A stretch of DNA of 64,000 nt from QIJE01 sp048541835. Lineage in GTDB: Bacteria; SZUA-79; Acidulodesulfobacterales; Acidulodesulfobacteraceae. The position numbers and the translations under genes were made by a program. Positions 26,575 to 34,677 of this stretch are shown piece by piece (the stretch's first letter is position 1; each line of letters starts with the position of its first letter). The notes beneath the pieces were generated by a model. It saw only the letters and a program-made list of their open reading frames with translations, was not told where the DNA came from and did no database searches. The DNA lies in the NCBI RefSeq assembly GCF_048541835.1, contig NZ_JBLEOY010000003.1:1-64000 (forward strand), in the 5' to 3' direction.

Positions 26575-27582
26575 TTATACCTCCCTTTCTTTATTTATTG
26601 TTGTTTTTATTGTTCTAAAATTAAACCACATATCGAATATCCCAGCGATGACGACAAAAATCATAATCGGATTGGCAAAAATAAAAATTATTCCGTAAAC
26701 TAATATTTTTAAAAAGATGTTTAGACTAAATTTATTTAAAAAGAACGATATTATCGTTAACCCCTGAATCAGATAAACGGAAGAGGATAATAAAATTATA
26801 TTATAGCCTATAAACTTATATATGCCAATCGAAAAAATAGATATTATTATTCCTACGATAAGAAATAGGATAAAATAATCGGAGGTTTTCCAAAGAGACA
26901 GATTTTCTTCCTTTTTAAAAAAGAGTATTTTGTCCCTTTTCAAAAATTTCTTTAATATAGTATGGCTTATCCAGAGTCCTACCCATGAAAATGTTATAAT
27001 TAAGGAAGGCAGGAGGAAAAATATAATCTTAAATAATTTTGAAATTAAATGCCGCATTTTTAACGTAGTAAGATAGTGCACACCCATCTCATTGTAAGTG
27101 CTTATCAATTTTTTAGTCATATTGCCGGAAAAATAATTTAAAGACGCAGTGATATCTATTTTATTGATATACAAATATAATGCAACAAACGTAAATATCA
27201 GAAAAAACATTACCGATACCGGGTAATAGATGGACATCACCAGCCCCCGTCCCTTTGAGATGAAATAAGAAAACAGGTAAGGGATAGCGATGAAAACAGA
27301 AAGCTGAATTAATATAAGCAGAATAGCAGAATGTCCGAGATCGTGGCTCTGACCGCCAAGAGTCGTAAACATGACGGCAATGGCAACGAATACGACTATA
27401 AATATCGGAACGATAGATAAATATCCTATAATAGAAAAGAGAAGTATTAAGATTATGCTACAGTATACATACATAAAGGGATTTATAAATGAATATATCC
27501 CAAGACTTACCGAATTTACAATGAATAAAAACAACAAAAACAGCAGCAACAAACTAAAAACTGCACTTTTTAATTTAAGCAT
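26575..27582 (-). CDS. DUF2232 (YybS-like) membrane protein
   Basis: 335 residues from ATG 27582, overlapping the rpsR stop as TGATG; a TTG one codon earlier is possible. About eight hydrophobic segments run through the protein, with a central loop near GNMTKKLISTYNEMG. DUF2232 proteins commonly sit between rpsR and rplI, and this position supports the call as much as the sequence does. Function is unknown. No soluble domain is visible. Confidence 0.75.
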   Translation of the reverse strand: MLKLKSAVFSLLLLFLLFLFIVNSVSLGIYSFINPFMYVYCSIILILLFSIIGYLSIVPIFIVVFVAIAVMFTTLGGQSHDLGHSAILLILIQLSVFIAIPYLFSYFISKGRGLVMSIYYPVSVMFFLIFTFVALYLYINKIDITASLNYFSGNMTKKLISTYNEMGVHYLTTLKMRHLISKLFKIIFFLLPSLIITFSWVGLWISHTILKKFLKRDKILFFKKEENLSLWKTSDYFILFLIVGIIISIFSIGIYKFIGYNIILLSSSVYLIQGLTIISFFLNKFSLNIFLKILVYGIIFIFANPIMIFVVIAGIFDMWFNFRTIKTTINKEREV

Positions 27583-27860
27583 CAAATGTTAACGGACGTG
27601 TAAGGTATTATGGAAACAATTCTCGAAATTTTTATTGCCCGCGATATCCTTTTTTGATGGTAAGCACAGTTGCCGGTAATTCTTCTCGGCATTATTTTGC
27701 CTCTTTCCGTTATGAAATTACGCATAAGCTTAAAATCTTTATAGTCTATTTTTAATTTTCCGTCGGAGCAAAATCTACATATCTTTTTCCTTGAATATGC
27801 CCTGCGAATAAAACCGGGCCTGGCGGATTTTGTTGTTCTTTTATGTTGATAATTATTCAT
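27582..27860 (-). CDS. rpsR: 30S ribosomal protein S18
   Basis: 92 residues. The family segments KICRFCSDGKLKIDYKDFKLM, ITERGKIMPRRITG and CAYHQKRISRAIKISR are clear. The CRFC pair suggests a partial zinc-ribbon-type (C+) S18 form, with a third cysteine in NCAYHQ. It overlaps rpsF by 8 bases and the next gene by 3. Confidence 0.97.
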   Translation of the reverse strand: MNNYQHKRTTKSARPGFIRRAYSRKKICRFCSDGKLKIDYKDFKLMRNFITERGKIMPRRITGNCAYHQKRISRAIKISRIVSIIPYTSVNI

Positions 27861-28254
27861 TTACGACGCTCTCCTCTTTGTTTTCCTCTTTCTCTTTGTT
27901 TTTCTCTTTCTTCTTAGGTTTAGTGCTTTTTATTAATACTACCGTTTGAAACCTCATACAGTCATCCGCAATTTTAAGATTTCTTTCAAGTTCCTGAATA
28001 AAAGAACCATTGGCTTCAAAATGTACTATTATAAACCTTCCCTTATTAAATTTTTTAATATCATAAGAAAGTTTTTTTGTACCCCAGTCTTCGAAATCTA
28101 AAAATTCGGCATTATTCTTGGACATTATACCCTTTATTTTATCAAGAAATTGATTAAACTTATTTTCGTCGATATCCGGATTAAGAATAATCAATATCTC
28201 GTATTTTTTAGGAAATATATGTCTAATTTCTTCTAAAAAAACTTTTTTAGCCAA
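27853..28254 (-). CDS. rpsF: 30S ribosomal protein S6
   Basis: 133 residues starting at TTG 28254, eight bases after GGGAGGG. The S6 fold is recognisable: YEILIILNPDIDENKFNQFL, FEDWGTKKLSYDIKKFNKGR, FIIVHFEA and NLKIADDCMRFQTVVL. The tail is highly charged (Lys/Glu-rich), a frequent S6 variation. First gene of the cluster, behind a good promoter. Confidence 0.95.
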   Translation of the reverse strand: MAKKVFLEEIRHIFPKKYEILIILNPDIDENKFNQFLDKIKGIMSKNNAEFLDFEDWGTKKLSYDIKKFNKGRFIIVHFEANGSFIQELERNLKIADDCMRFQTVVLIKSTKPKKKEKNKEKEENKEESVVNE

Positions 28255-28297
28255 TTATACGACCCTCCCGTAGTTACGCTAATATTTTAAAATCATT

Positions 28298-28326
28298 ATT
28301 ATAATATTTGAAAGATAAATTTGCAA
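28298..28326 (-). promoter_or_regulatory. Sigma70-type promoter of the rpsF cluster
   Basis: On the minus strand TTGCAA (28326-28321), 17 bases, TATAAT (28303-28298). The predicted start is about 35 bases upstream of rpsF. Confidence 0.7.
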
Positions 28327-28335
28327 TAAAAATTT

Positions 28336-29787
28336 TTAGGTTTTACTCTCCATGACCAAAGAATTTACATAGGTCTCGGATAAAGAATCTATATATGTCT
28401 TGGGTGTGGAGATACATTTCATAACTTTTTTAAGCTTAAACATGTGATTTAACGACATCTTTCCGGATAGTATATATTTCATTACGAATAAGATATCGCC
28501 CGTTCTTAAATTAAGGCTTTTATAGGATATTTTATAGAGATTCGAAAATTCCTTAAAAAAATCGTTTTTAGGCAAAAAGGTTTTCATAACCGGATGAAAT
28601 AAGTCGTAATAAGTATAATTCTTAATAGTTAATTTTTCTTTTAATTCTTCGTATAGCTTTGTTCCGGGAAGCGGTGTTAATACGGAAAAAGCAGGTACGC
28701 TGATTTTAAGCCTCGTTACGAAATCTATAAGCTTTTTAAAATCCAATTTAGTAAAGTCCGGAGATACTATAAAAGAAGCGGTAACGGCAATATTGTATTT
28801 CTTCGCGATATAATAAGCCTTCTCGTTATTAGAAGAAGAGTTGTTTTTATTGATGCTGTTTAGCTTGCTATCGTCTACACTTTCGAATCCTATAAAAATA
28901 TTAGATAGCCCGAGCTCCTTCCACTGTGAGATAATCTCCGGATGCTTAACGATAGTATCGCTTCTGGCCTGAATAGTATACAGTTTATGTATCCTTTCTT
29001 TTTTTAAAAGTTCGCCTATTTTCTTTACTCTTCTGACGTCGCTGAAAAAATTATCGTCTACGACAAACACGTAATCTTCCTTTATTTCTTTAAGCTCGGC
29101 TACGACCCTTTCCGGAGACTTTGACCTGTAAGAGCCTCCGTAGAAATTCCAAACGCTGCAAAAACTGCATTTAAACGGACAACCCCTTGCCGTTTCAAGA
29201 CATGCAATAGAGGTTCTTATGCCGAGAAAATATTTTTTTCTGTATTCTTTAGTAAGATGCCTCGCAAAGAAAGGAAGGTCGTTTATATTCTTAAGCATAC
29301 CGCGAGCAGGAGTTTTTATCTGATGACCGTTTTCATTATATATGATTCCGTTCACCTTGGATAGCGAAGTGCCGGATAAAAAAGAGTTAATGAGTTCCCT
29401 TGCGGTATTTTCCCCCTCTCCCACGATTACTGCATCTATTTCTTTAATGTTAAAATCTACCGGATAAACGGAGACATGGTGTCCGCCCACGAAGACATAA
29501 CGCACGCCATATTCATTTTTCACCCTTTTAACAAGCTCTATGGTTCTGTACACGTCGGGGGTGAAAGAGCATGAGAAGCCTATAGCGTCCGGTTTGAATT
29601 CTTCTATTGCATCATATAAATATTTATCGGGATCGTAGTTTATGGCTCTTAAATCTATTATCTGGACTCTGTGTTCGTCCATAAGAAGACCCCCGGCTAT
29701 CGCTTCGAGCCCCGTTGGTTCTATTAGAGAGACGTTGCTTAGCCCTATGGTACTTTTGTTATTAGGTTGAACTAGCAAAATATTCAT
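28336..29787 (-). CDS. B12-binding-domain radical SAM protein
   Basis: 483 residues. The N-terminal Rossmann-like cobalamin-binding-type domain (about 1-140) contains EPTGLEAIAGGLL and FVGGHHVSVYP. The radical SAM core has CPFKCSFC (three cluster cysteines, about 202-209), followed by SVWNFYGGSYRSKSPERVV. This last segment resembles the SFCSAWTFYGRSYR pattern of HpnR-type hopanoid C-3 methylases and relatives. It is preceded by AAGGAGG. It may methylate a lipid or other unactivated carbon. HpnR identity is not certain, as the family is large. It appears monocistronic. Confidence 0.75.
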   Translation of the reverse strand: MNILLVQPNNKSTIGLSNVSLIEPTGLEAIAGGLLMDEHRVQIIDLRAINYDPDKYLYDAIEEFKPDAIGFSCSFTPDVYRTIELVKRVKNEYGVRYVFVGGHHVSVYPVDFNIKEIDAVIVGEGENTARELINSFLSGTSLSKVNGIIYNENGHQIKTPARGMLKNINDLPFFARHLTKEYRKKYFLGIRTSIACLETARGCPFKCSFCSVWNFYGGSYRSKSPERVVAELKEIKEDYVFVVDDNFFSDVRRVKKIGELLKKERIHKLYTIQARSDTIVKHPEIISQWKELGLSNIFIGFESVDDSKLNSINKNNSSSNNEKAYYIAKKYNIAVTASFIVSPDFTKLDFKKLIDFVTRLKISVPAFSVLTPLPGTKLYEELKEKLTIKNYTYYDLFHPVMKTFLPKNDFFKEFSNLYKISYKSLNLRTGDILFVMKYILSGKMSLNHMFKLKKVMKCISTPKTYIDSLSETYVNSLVMESKT

Positions 29788-29948
29788 CTTTGCCTCCTTA
29801 TGCCATACCTTATATTTTATATCTATCTCTATTTTATATATATACCATAAAAAAATAAAATAGCCAAATTATTATTGCAGAATTGTAAAAAATTGTCGGC
29901 AGAAAATTTTATTTGATTCTTTTCGGCTAAAACGTGAACTCATTTGTA

Positions 29949-30551
29949 TCACAAAAATTCCTCTAATTCTTCATTTTTGAGTGCATCATAGGCGGTTTTA
30001 TCGTCCGGTTCCGAACTTTTATCCATTGGTTTGCCATGCAGGGGTTTATTGTTATCTGTTGTATCCAGCTTAACCTGTTCGAGGACAACCGAAACCTCCG
30101 TATTTTTTGCTATTTCCTGATTTATCAAATCCATATTTGTAGAAAGAAGATTTTTTATAGAATCCATTATAATAAGTCTTTTATTTAACAGGTCGTTGAT
30201 ATGATTTGCTATCTCTATATATTTTCGGTTTGCATTGTTTACTATTTTTTCCGATTCTGCAATCGCCGATTTTCTTATAGCTTCCGCTTCTGCGATTGCG
30301 GCTTTTTTTATATCGCCGGAAACGGATTGGACCATAAGAATAGCCTCGCTTATAGCTTTGTCTTTCTCTTTGTAACTGGCAATTTCTTGGTTCTTTTTAA
30401 CGAGTTCTTCTTTTAAGTCGTAATATTCGCCGTAAAGTTTTTCAAGGTCATCCGATACTATTTCTAAAAAATTTTCTACTTCGGTTACGTCGTATCCTTT
30501 TATTTTTTTAGAAAACTTTTGAGATTTTATGTCTATCGGGGAAAATTCCAT
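29949..30551 (-). CDS. DivIVA-domain protein
   Basis: 200 residues. The N-terminal DivIVA/GpsB motif FSPIDIKSQKFSKKIKGYDV and EVENFLEIVSDDLEKLY is followed by a long coiled coil (about 40-150), rich in Ala, Glu and Lys, and an acidic tail. Such proteins recognise curved membranes and polar or septal sites. It sits 60 bases upstream (in map order) of YggT, a gene pairing common in bacteria. Good ribosome-binding site AGAGAGGAAAACC. Confidence 0.85.
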   Translation of the reverse strand: MEFSPIDIKSQKFSKKIKGYDVTEVENFLEIVSDDLEKLYGEYYDLKEELVKKNQEIASYKEKDKAISEAILMVQSVSGDIKKAAIAEAEAIRKSAIAESEKIVNNANRKYIEIANHINDLLNKRLIIMDSIKNLLSTNMDLINQEIAKNTEVSVVLEQVKLDTTDNNKPLHGKPMDKSSEPDDKTAYDALKNEELEEFL

Positions 30552-30611
30552 GGTTTTCCTCTCTATCTTTGACTATTATTTTTTATTAAAATTGCCATAT
30601 CTTGTCAGCCG

Positions 30612-30917
30612 TTACCTGATTATAAGAGGCAAAATATAATCGAATTCTATATAATTTAGCATAAATTGAATAATTAATATTATTAGGATGACTATGACAG
30701 GAGAAAAATCAAAAGCAAAGCTCGTCCCGAGCGGCAATATGAGTCTAATCTTGTTAAGGACCGGTTCGGTAATATCGTTTATGAGTCGGACAATCTGATT
30801 GTACGGGTCGGGATTTACCCATGAAAGCAAGGCTTTTATGATAATTATCCACATGTATACCGTAAGAATAGTGCTTAAAATATCGAAAAAATATCTGACA
30901 AAACTAAATAGAAGCAT
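30612..30917 (-). CDS. YggT family membrane protein
   Basis: 101 residues with two to three membrane segments. The family core is LLSWVNPDPYNQIVRLINDI followed by TEPVLNKIRLILP, then a C-terminal hydrophobic helix. YggT proteins are linked to osmotic tolerance and cell-shape functions. It is encoded just upstream of the DivIVA gene on the same strand, so the two are likely co-transcribed. Confidence 0.88.
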   Translation of the reverse strand: MLLFSFVRYFFDILSTILTVYMWIIIIKALLSWVNPDPYNQIVRLINDITEPVLNKIRLILPLGTSFAFDFSPVIVILIILIIQFMLNYIEFDYILPLIIR

Positions 30918-30968
30918 CGTTTTTTAATGTTAAATATTATATTAATTATACCCTTTATACCTTCATTT

Positions 30969-30983
30969 GTTATATAATATAAC
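30969..30983. promoter_or_regulatory. 15-base palindrome in a divergent promoter region
   Basis: GTTATAT and ATATAAC flank one base. It lies between the divergent yggT and polX genes. It could be an operator or an overlapping pair of -10 elements. A+T richness makes chance likely. Confidence 0.2.
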
Positions 30984-31012
30984 ATAACCCTAAAAGAATA
31001 TGCAAAATAATT

Positions 31013-32773
31013 ATGACGAATATTGAAATTGCCGGAATTTTTGAAAAAATAGCGGATATTCTTGAAATAAAAAATGAAAATCCATTTAAAATACGCGCTT
31101 ATTTAAATGCTTCCGGAATTATAAGCCGCATGAGTGAAAACTTGACGGATATCATAGGCGGCGGGCAGACAGATATTCAAGGCATAGGCAAAGACCTCTT
31201 TTCTAAAATAAAAGAAATTGTAAATACGGGGCATCTTGCTTATTACGATGAACTCGCAGACTCCATCCCTTCTGGAATACTTGAATTAGTCAGATTGCAC
31301 GGATTAGGACCAAGGAAGGCTAATTTTTTATACGAAAATTTAAATATAAAAAGTATAGATAATCTACGTAATGCTATTGATGCGGGTAAACTTTACAACG
31401 TTCGCGGCTTTGGAGAAAAAACGATAGAAAACCTAAGAAAATCTATAGAAGAATATATGGTTTTTCGGCAGCGTTTTTTATATCCCGTTGCCGCCGAGCA
31501 GGCATTGTTGTTAGAGGCTTATCTGCAAAATACGGATATAAAGGGAGATATTGCCATAGCCGGCTCCTTAAGAAGAAAGACGGAGACCATAGGGGATATA
31601 AACATTGTAGTTGCCGTTAAGGATAAGAACAAAAAAAAATTTAAGGAATGGTTTTTGAATTACGGCGAAATTCTTAGGGTCGAATTTGTCGGGGAGACCA
31701 GAATAAGCCTTGTTTTAAAGAGCGGGATTAATGTAAGCTTACATATAGTTTCGGATGACAATTTCGTTTGCGCACTGCAACACTTCACCGGCTCTAAGCT
31801 GCATAACGAAGAATTAAGAATGACGGTAAGAAAATGCGGTTACGATATAAACGAACATGGAATATTTACGAACAAAGAAACGGCAGGCGGTAAGGATAGA
31901 ATTAGGGTCAATAACGAATCCGAATTTTACGGCCTATTTGCGATGCAGTATATTCCTCCGGAATTAAGAGAGGGTGTCGGGGAAATAACTGCGGCGTTAA
32001 ACAGGGATATACCCGATATGGTAGAGGAAAAAGATCTAAAGGGAGTTTTTCATATTCATACTACTTATACGGACGGAAAAGACAGCCTTGAGGTGATAGT
32101 TGAAGCCTGTATAAGAGAGGGTTATTCATATGCCGGCATTTCCGACCACTCGGTTTCGGCGTATTATGCAAATGGGCTTTCAGCTTCCGAACTGGAATCC
32201 CAAATTGAATATATCGATAGATTAAATAAAAAATACAAGGGCAGGGTTAAAATATTTAAAGGTATAGAATCGGATATTTTGTCCGACGGGAGCCTTGATT
32301 ATAATGATAAGACGTTGTCTATGCTTGACTTCGTGATAGCTTCCGTTCATTCTAAATTTAATATGTCGGAAAGCATGATGACCGAAAGGATTATAAAAGC
32401 CATTAAAAATCCGTATACCACTATGATAGGGCACCTTACCGGCAGGCTTCTTTTAGAAAGAAACGGTTATCCCATAAATGTTTCAAAAATATTAGATTAT
32501 GCTTCCGAGTATAAAACCATTATTGAACTCAACGCAAGACCGAAAAGGTTAGATATAGACTGGAGATACATAAAGGAAGCAATAGGTAAAGGGGTACTGC
32601 TTTCAATAAATCCGGATGCCCATGACGCATCATCTGTCAACTTAGTCAACTATGGCATAAATACCGCCAGAAAGGGGTGGGCAGAAAAGACGGATATTTT
32701 AAACACAAGAGATGCTTCGGTGGTGGCGAATATCTTAACGTCGATAAGGGATCACAAAAAGAAGCTAAAATGA
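31013..32773 (+). CDS. polX: DNA polymerase/3'-5' exonuclease PolX
   Basis: 586 residues. N-terminal helix-hairpin-helix repeats (IPSGILELVRLHGLGPRKAN and the YNVRGFGEKTIENL segment) precede a family X nucleotidyltransferase core. The core contains AGSLRRKTETIGDINIVV, where the second catalytic carboxylate of the usual GDID/GDLD is replaced within GDINIV. A C-terminal PHP domain (about 340-580) has HIHTTYTDGKD, ISDHS, KGIESDIL and INPDAHD. PolX acts in base-excision repair. The apparent D-to-N change at the polymerase active site deserves checking. Confidence 0.9.
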   Translation: MTNIEIAGIFEKIADILEIKNENPFKIRAYLNASGIISRMSENLTDIIGGGQTDIQGIGKDLFSKIKEIVNTGHLAYYDELADSIPSGILELVRLHGLGPRKANFLYENLNIKSIDNLRNAIDAGKLYNVRGFGEKTIENLRKSIEEYMVFRQRFLYPVAAEQALLLEAYLQNTDIKGDIAIAGSLRRKTETIGDINIVVAVKDKNKKKFKEWFLNYGEILRVEFVGETRISLVLKSGINVSLHIVSDDNFVCALQHFTGSKLHNEELRMTVRKCGYDINEHGIFTNKETAGGKDRIRVNNESEFYGLFAMQYIPPELREGVGEITAALNRDIPDMVEEKDLKGVFHIHTTYTDGKDSLEVIVEACIREGYSYAGISDHSVSAYYANGLSASELESQIEYIDRLNKKYKGRVKIFKGIESDILSDGSLDYNDKTLSMLDFVIASVHSKFNMSESMMTERIIKAIKNPYTTMIGHLTGRLLLERNGYPINVSKILDYASEYKTIIELNARPKRLDIDWRYIKEAIGKGVLLSINPDAHDASSVNLVNYGINTARKGWAEKTDILNTRDASVVANILTSIRDHKKKLK

Positions 32774-32827
32774 ACCGCCCGATGTAGAGGCATTGAATGC
32801 GGTTATGATTGATATTGCGATAAAATT

Positions 32828-33655
32828 ATGGCGAGTATTAAGACTGTAAAAGCTCTATCCGTTGCCGGATTCGACGGCTCCGGAGGGGCAGGGATAACGT
32901 CCGACGCCAAAATATTTTCAAGATTTAAAATTTTTGGTTTATCGGCGATAACGGTTATGACGGCACAGAATCCGGACAATATTTATTTAGCTGAGCCGGT
33001 TTCGGATGCCTTTTTTTTATCGGAACTTAATGCCATATTCGATTACTTTGTTATAGACGTCGTAAAAATAGGATTGATATTTAATGAACGCCAGGGTCTG
33101 ATTTTAAGCAAATTTCTGAATAAATATAAGCCTAAAACGATTATTGTAGACCCCGTTTATATTTCCACTTCTAATAAAGTTTTGACGGGGGAAAGTGCTT
33201 ACCCCGATTTTCTTATGCCGCTTTTTAGATATGCAACGGTTATTACCCCTAATATATGCGAAGCAGAACTTATTGCTGGTATGGATATTAAAGATATTGA
33301 AGGAATGAAGACAGCGGCAAGGGTTATTAGAAAAAAAATACCGGAAATTGAAAATATAATAATAAAGGGTTCGCATCTTTCGAAAAAATCCGACCGGAAT
33401 AAAATATTCGATATTGTATTAAATTCAAAAAATGAGTTTTTTATATGTTCAGGCAACAGATTGGAACTAAAAAAAGAAATCCATGGGACTGGTTGTGCTT
33501 TTTCAGCATGTCTTGCTTCGCAACTTGCAAACGGGGTCGAAATAAAGGAAGCGCTTAACTATACCGAAAAATTCGTGAATAAAATTATACGAGAACTTTC
33601 AAAAATACCGGATAATGATTCTGAAAAGGATATTTATATTACCGGAAATATTTAG
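32828..33655 (+). CDS. thiD: Hydroxymethylpyrimidine/phosphomethylpyrimidine kinase ThiD
   Basis: 275-residue ribokinase-fold enzyme that phosphorylates hydroxymethylpyrimidine twice on the way to thiamine. Signature motifs are GFDGSGGAGITSDAK, TVMTAQNP, IIVDPVYIST, VITPNICEAELI and HGTGCAFSACLAS with the anion hole and catalytic residue. There is no ThiE fusion, consistent with a separate thiE at 19056. The stop overlaps the convergent gene by 4 bases. Confidence 0.93.
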   Translation: MASIKTVKALSVAGFDGSGGAGITSDAKIFSRFKIFGLSAITVMTAQNPDNIYLAEPVSDAFFLSELNAIFDYFVIDVVKIGLIFNERQGLILSKFLNKYKPKTIIVDPVYISTSNKVLTGESAYPDFLMPLFRYATVITPNICEAELIAGMDIKDIEGMKTAARVIRKKIPEIENIIIKGSHLSKKSDRNKIFDIVLNSKNEFFICSGNRLELKKEIHGTGCAFSACLASQLANGVEIKEALNYTEKFVNKIIRELSKIPDNDSEKDIYITGNI

Positions 33656-34314
33656 TTTGAAGCACCCGACAATATTTTATTTAAAGAAGTAAACGGTATA
33701 TAGCCTGTTACCTTTTTGTAAAGCGTAAGTCCTTTATATATGAAAAGAGTAGGAGTTCCCTCTACTTCGGCGTTTATTCCTGAAGTCATATCAGTATGAA
33801 TAAGTTTTTTGGCTATTCCGCTTTTGACGCAAGCTTCCTCTTTTTTAAGATTTACCATGTTACCGGCTTTAGTTTTGAAGAAGTAATATAAGTCTCCTAT
33901 TTCACTCCATTTACTTTGATCTTTATATAAAAGCCCTCTTATTTGCATATAGTTAGATTTCCCCTGAAAAGCGGCACAGTCGGCATATTCGGCACTTTTA
34001 AAGGCATACTTATGAATTCGAGTTAACGGAAAATCTCGAAACTGCAATAAAACTTTTTGGGTCTTCACATAGTCCGACATAATATAAGGAAGGTCGTTTT
34101 CCTCAAATTTTCTACACCAAGAGCATTGAAAATCCGTATATATCACTATAGTAACGTTTGCGTTCGGATTGCCTATCTGCCGATTATTATTTACCTTAGC
34201 GGCAAAACTACCGTAAGAAAATGCATAAACTTTAGGAGTGACATAAAAAACGGCTATAATCAATAAGATAATAGAAATAAATGCAACCAGTATATTTTTT
34301 TTCAATGGCTTCAT
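33652..34314 (-). CDS. DsbA-type periplasmic thiol-disulfide protein
   Basis: 220 residues with an N-terminal hydrophobic signal or anchor (about 8-30). A thioredoxin-like DSBA domain follows: IGNPNANVTIVIYTDFQCSW and its continuation give a CSWC active site, QFRDFPLTRIHKYA, and the cis-proline region VEGTPTLFIYKG. It would oxidise or isomerise disulfides in envelope proteins. Single gene, converging on thiD, with no dsbB or dsbD neighbour in the window. Confidence 0.85.
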   Translation of the reverse strand: MKPLKKNILVAFISIILLIIAVFYVTPKVYAFSYGSFAAKVNNNRQIGNPNANVTIVIYTDFQCSWCRKFEENDLPYIMSDYVKTQKVLLQFRDFPLTRIHKYAFKSAEYADCAAFQGKSNYMQIRGLLYKDQSKWSEIGDLYYFFKTKAGNMVNLKKEEACVKSGIAKKLIHTDMTSGINAEVEGTPTLFIYKGLTLYKKVTGYIPFTSLNKILSGASN

Positions 34315-34354
34315 GAAGCTAAATTATCATATTATATTATTAAAGTCAACCCGC

Positions 34355-34543
34355 TTATCCCGTAAAATGATTAAAATGCGTTTTGTCGGCGCCACATATG
34401 GGACATACCCAGTCATCCGGCAATCTGTCAAAAGGCGTCCCGGGTTCTATTCCCCCTTCGGAATCTCCAACTTCTGGGTCGTAAATATAACCGCAAACAT
34501 CACATTGATATTTCGGCAAAGCAAGCTCTTCAGCTGTTGACAT
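34355..34543 (-). CDS. Rubredoxin
   Basis: 62 residues from ATG 34543, which has AAGGAGA upstream; a longer frame would have no ribosome site. The iron-binding knuckles are YQCDVCGYIYDPEVGD and DWVCPICGADKTHF, standard for rubredoxin. It carries one electron in oxygen/peroxide detoxification or anaerobic redox chains. It is separate from the rubrerythrin at 42331 but may supply electrons to it. Confidence 0.93.
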   Translation of the reverse strand: MSTAEELALPKYQCDVCGYIYDPEVGDSEGGIEPGTPFDRLPDDWVCPICGADKTHFNHFTG

Positions 34544-34647
34544 TAGGCGTCTCCTTAATATTAAATCAACCATTAATATAATTATTTATTTTGAAACTCT
34601 CTTATTTTCCATTATACCAAATTTATTATTTTTTTAAAGTCTTTTAA

Positions 34648-34675
34648 TTGACATAATTATAGGTTATCATAAATA
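34648..34675 (+). promoter_or_regulatory. Possible argS promoter
   Basis: TTGACA at 34648-34653 and TAAATA at 34670-34675 with 16 bases between. The start point would fall at or just after the assigned argS ATG (34678). Either the mRNA is leaderless, the -10 is wrong, or translation starts elsewhere. Confidence 0.35.
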
Positions 34676-34677
34676 AT

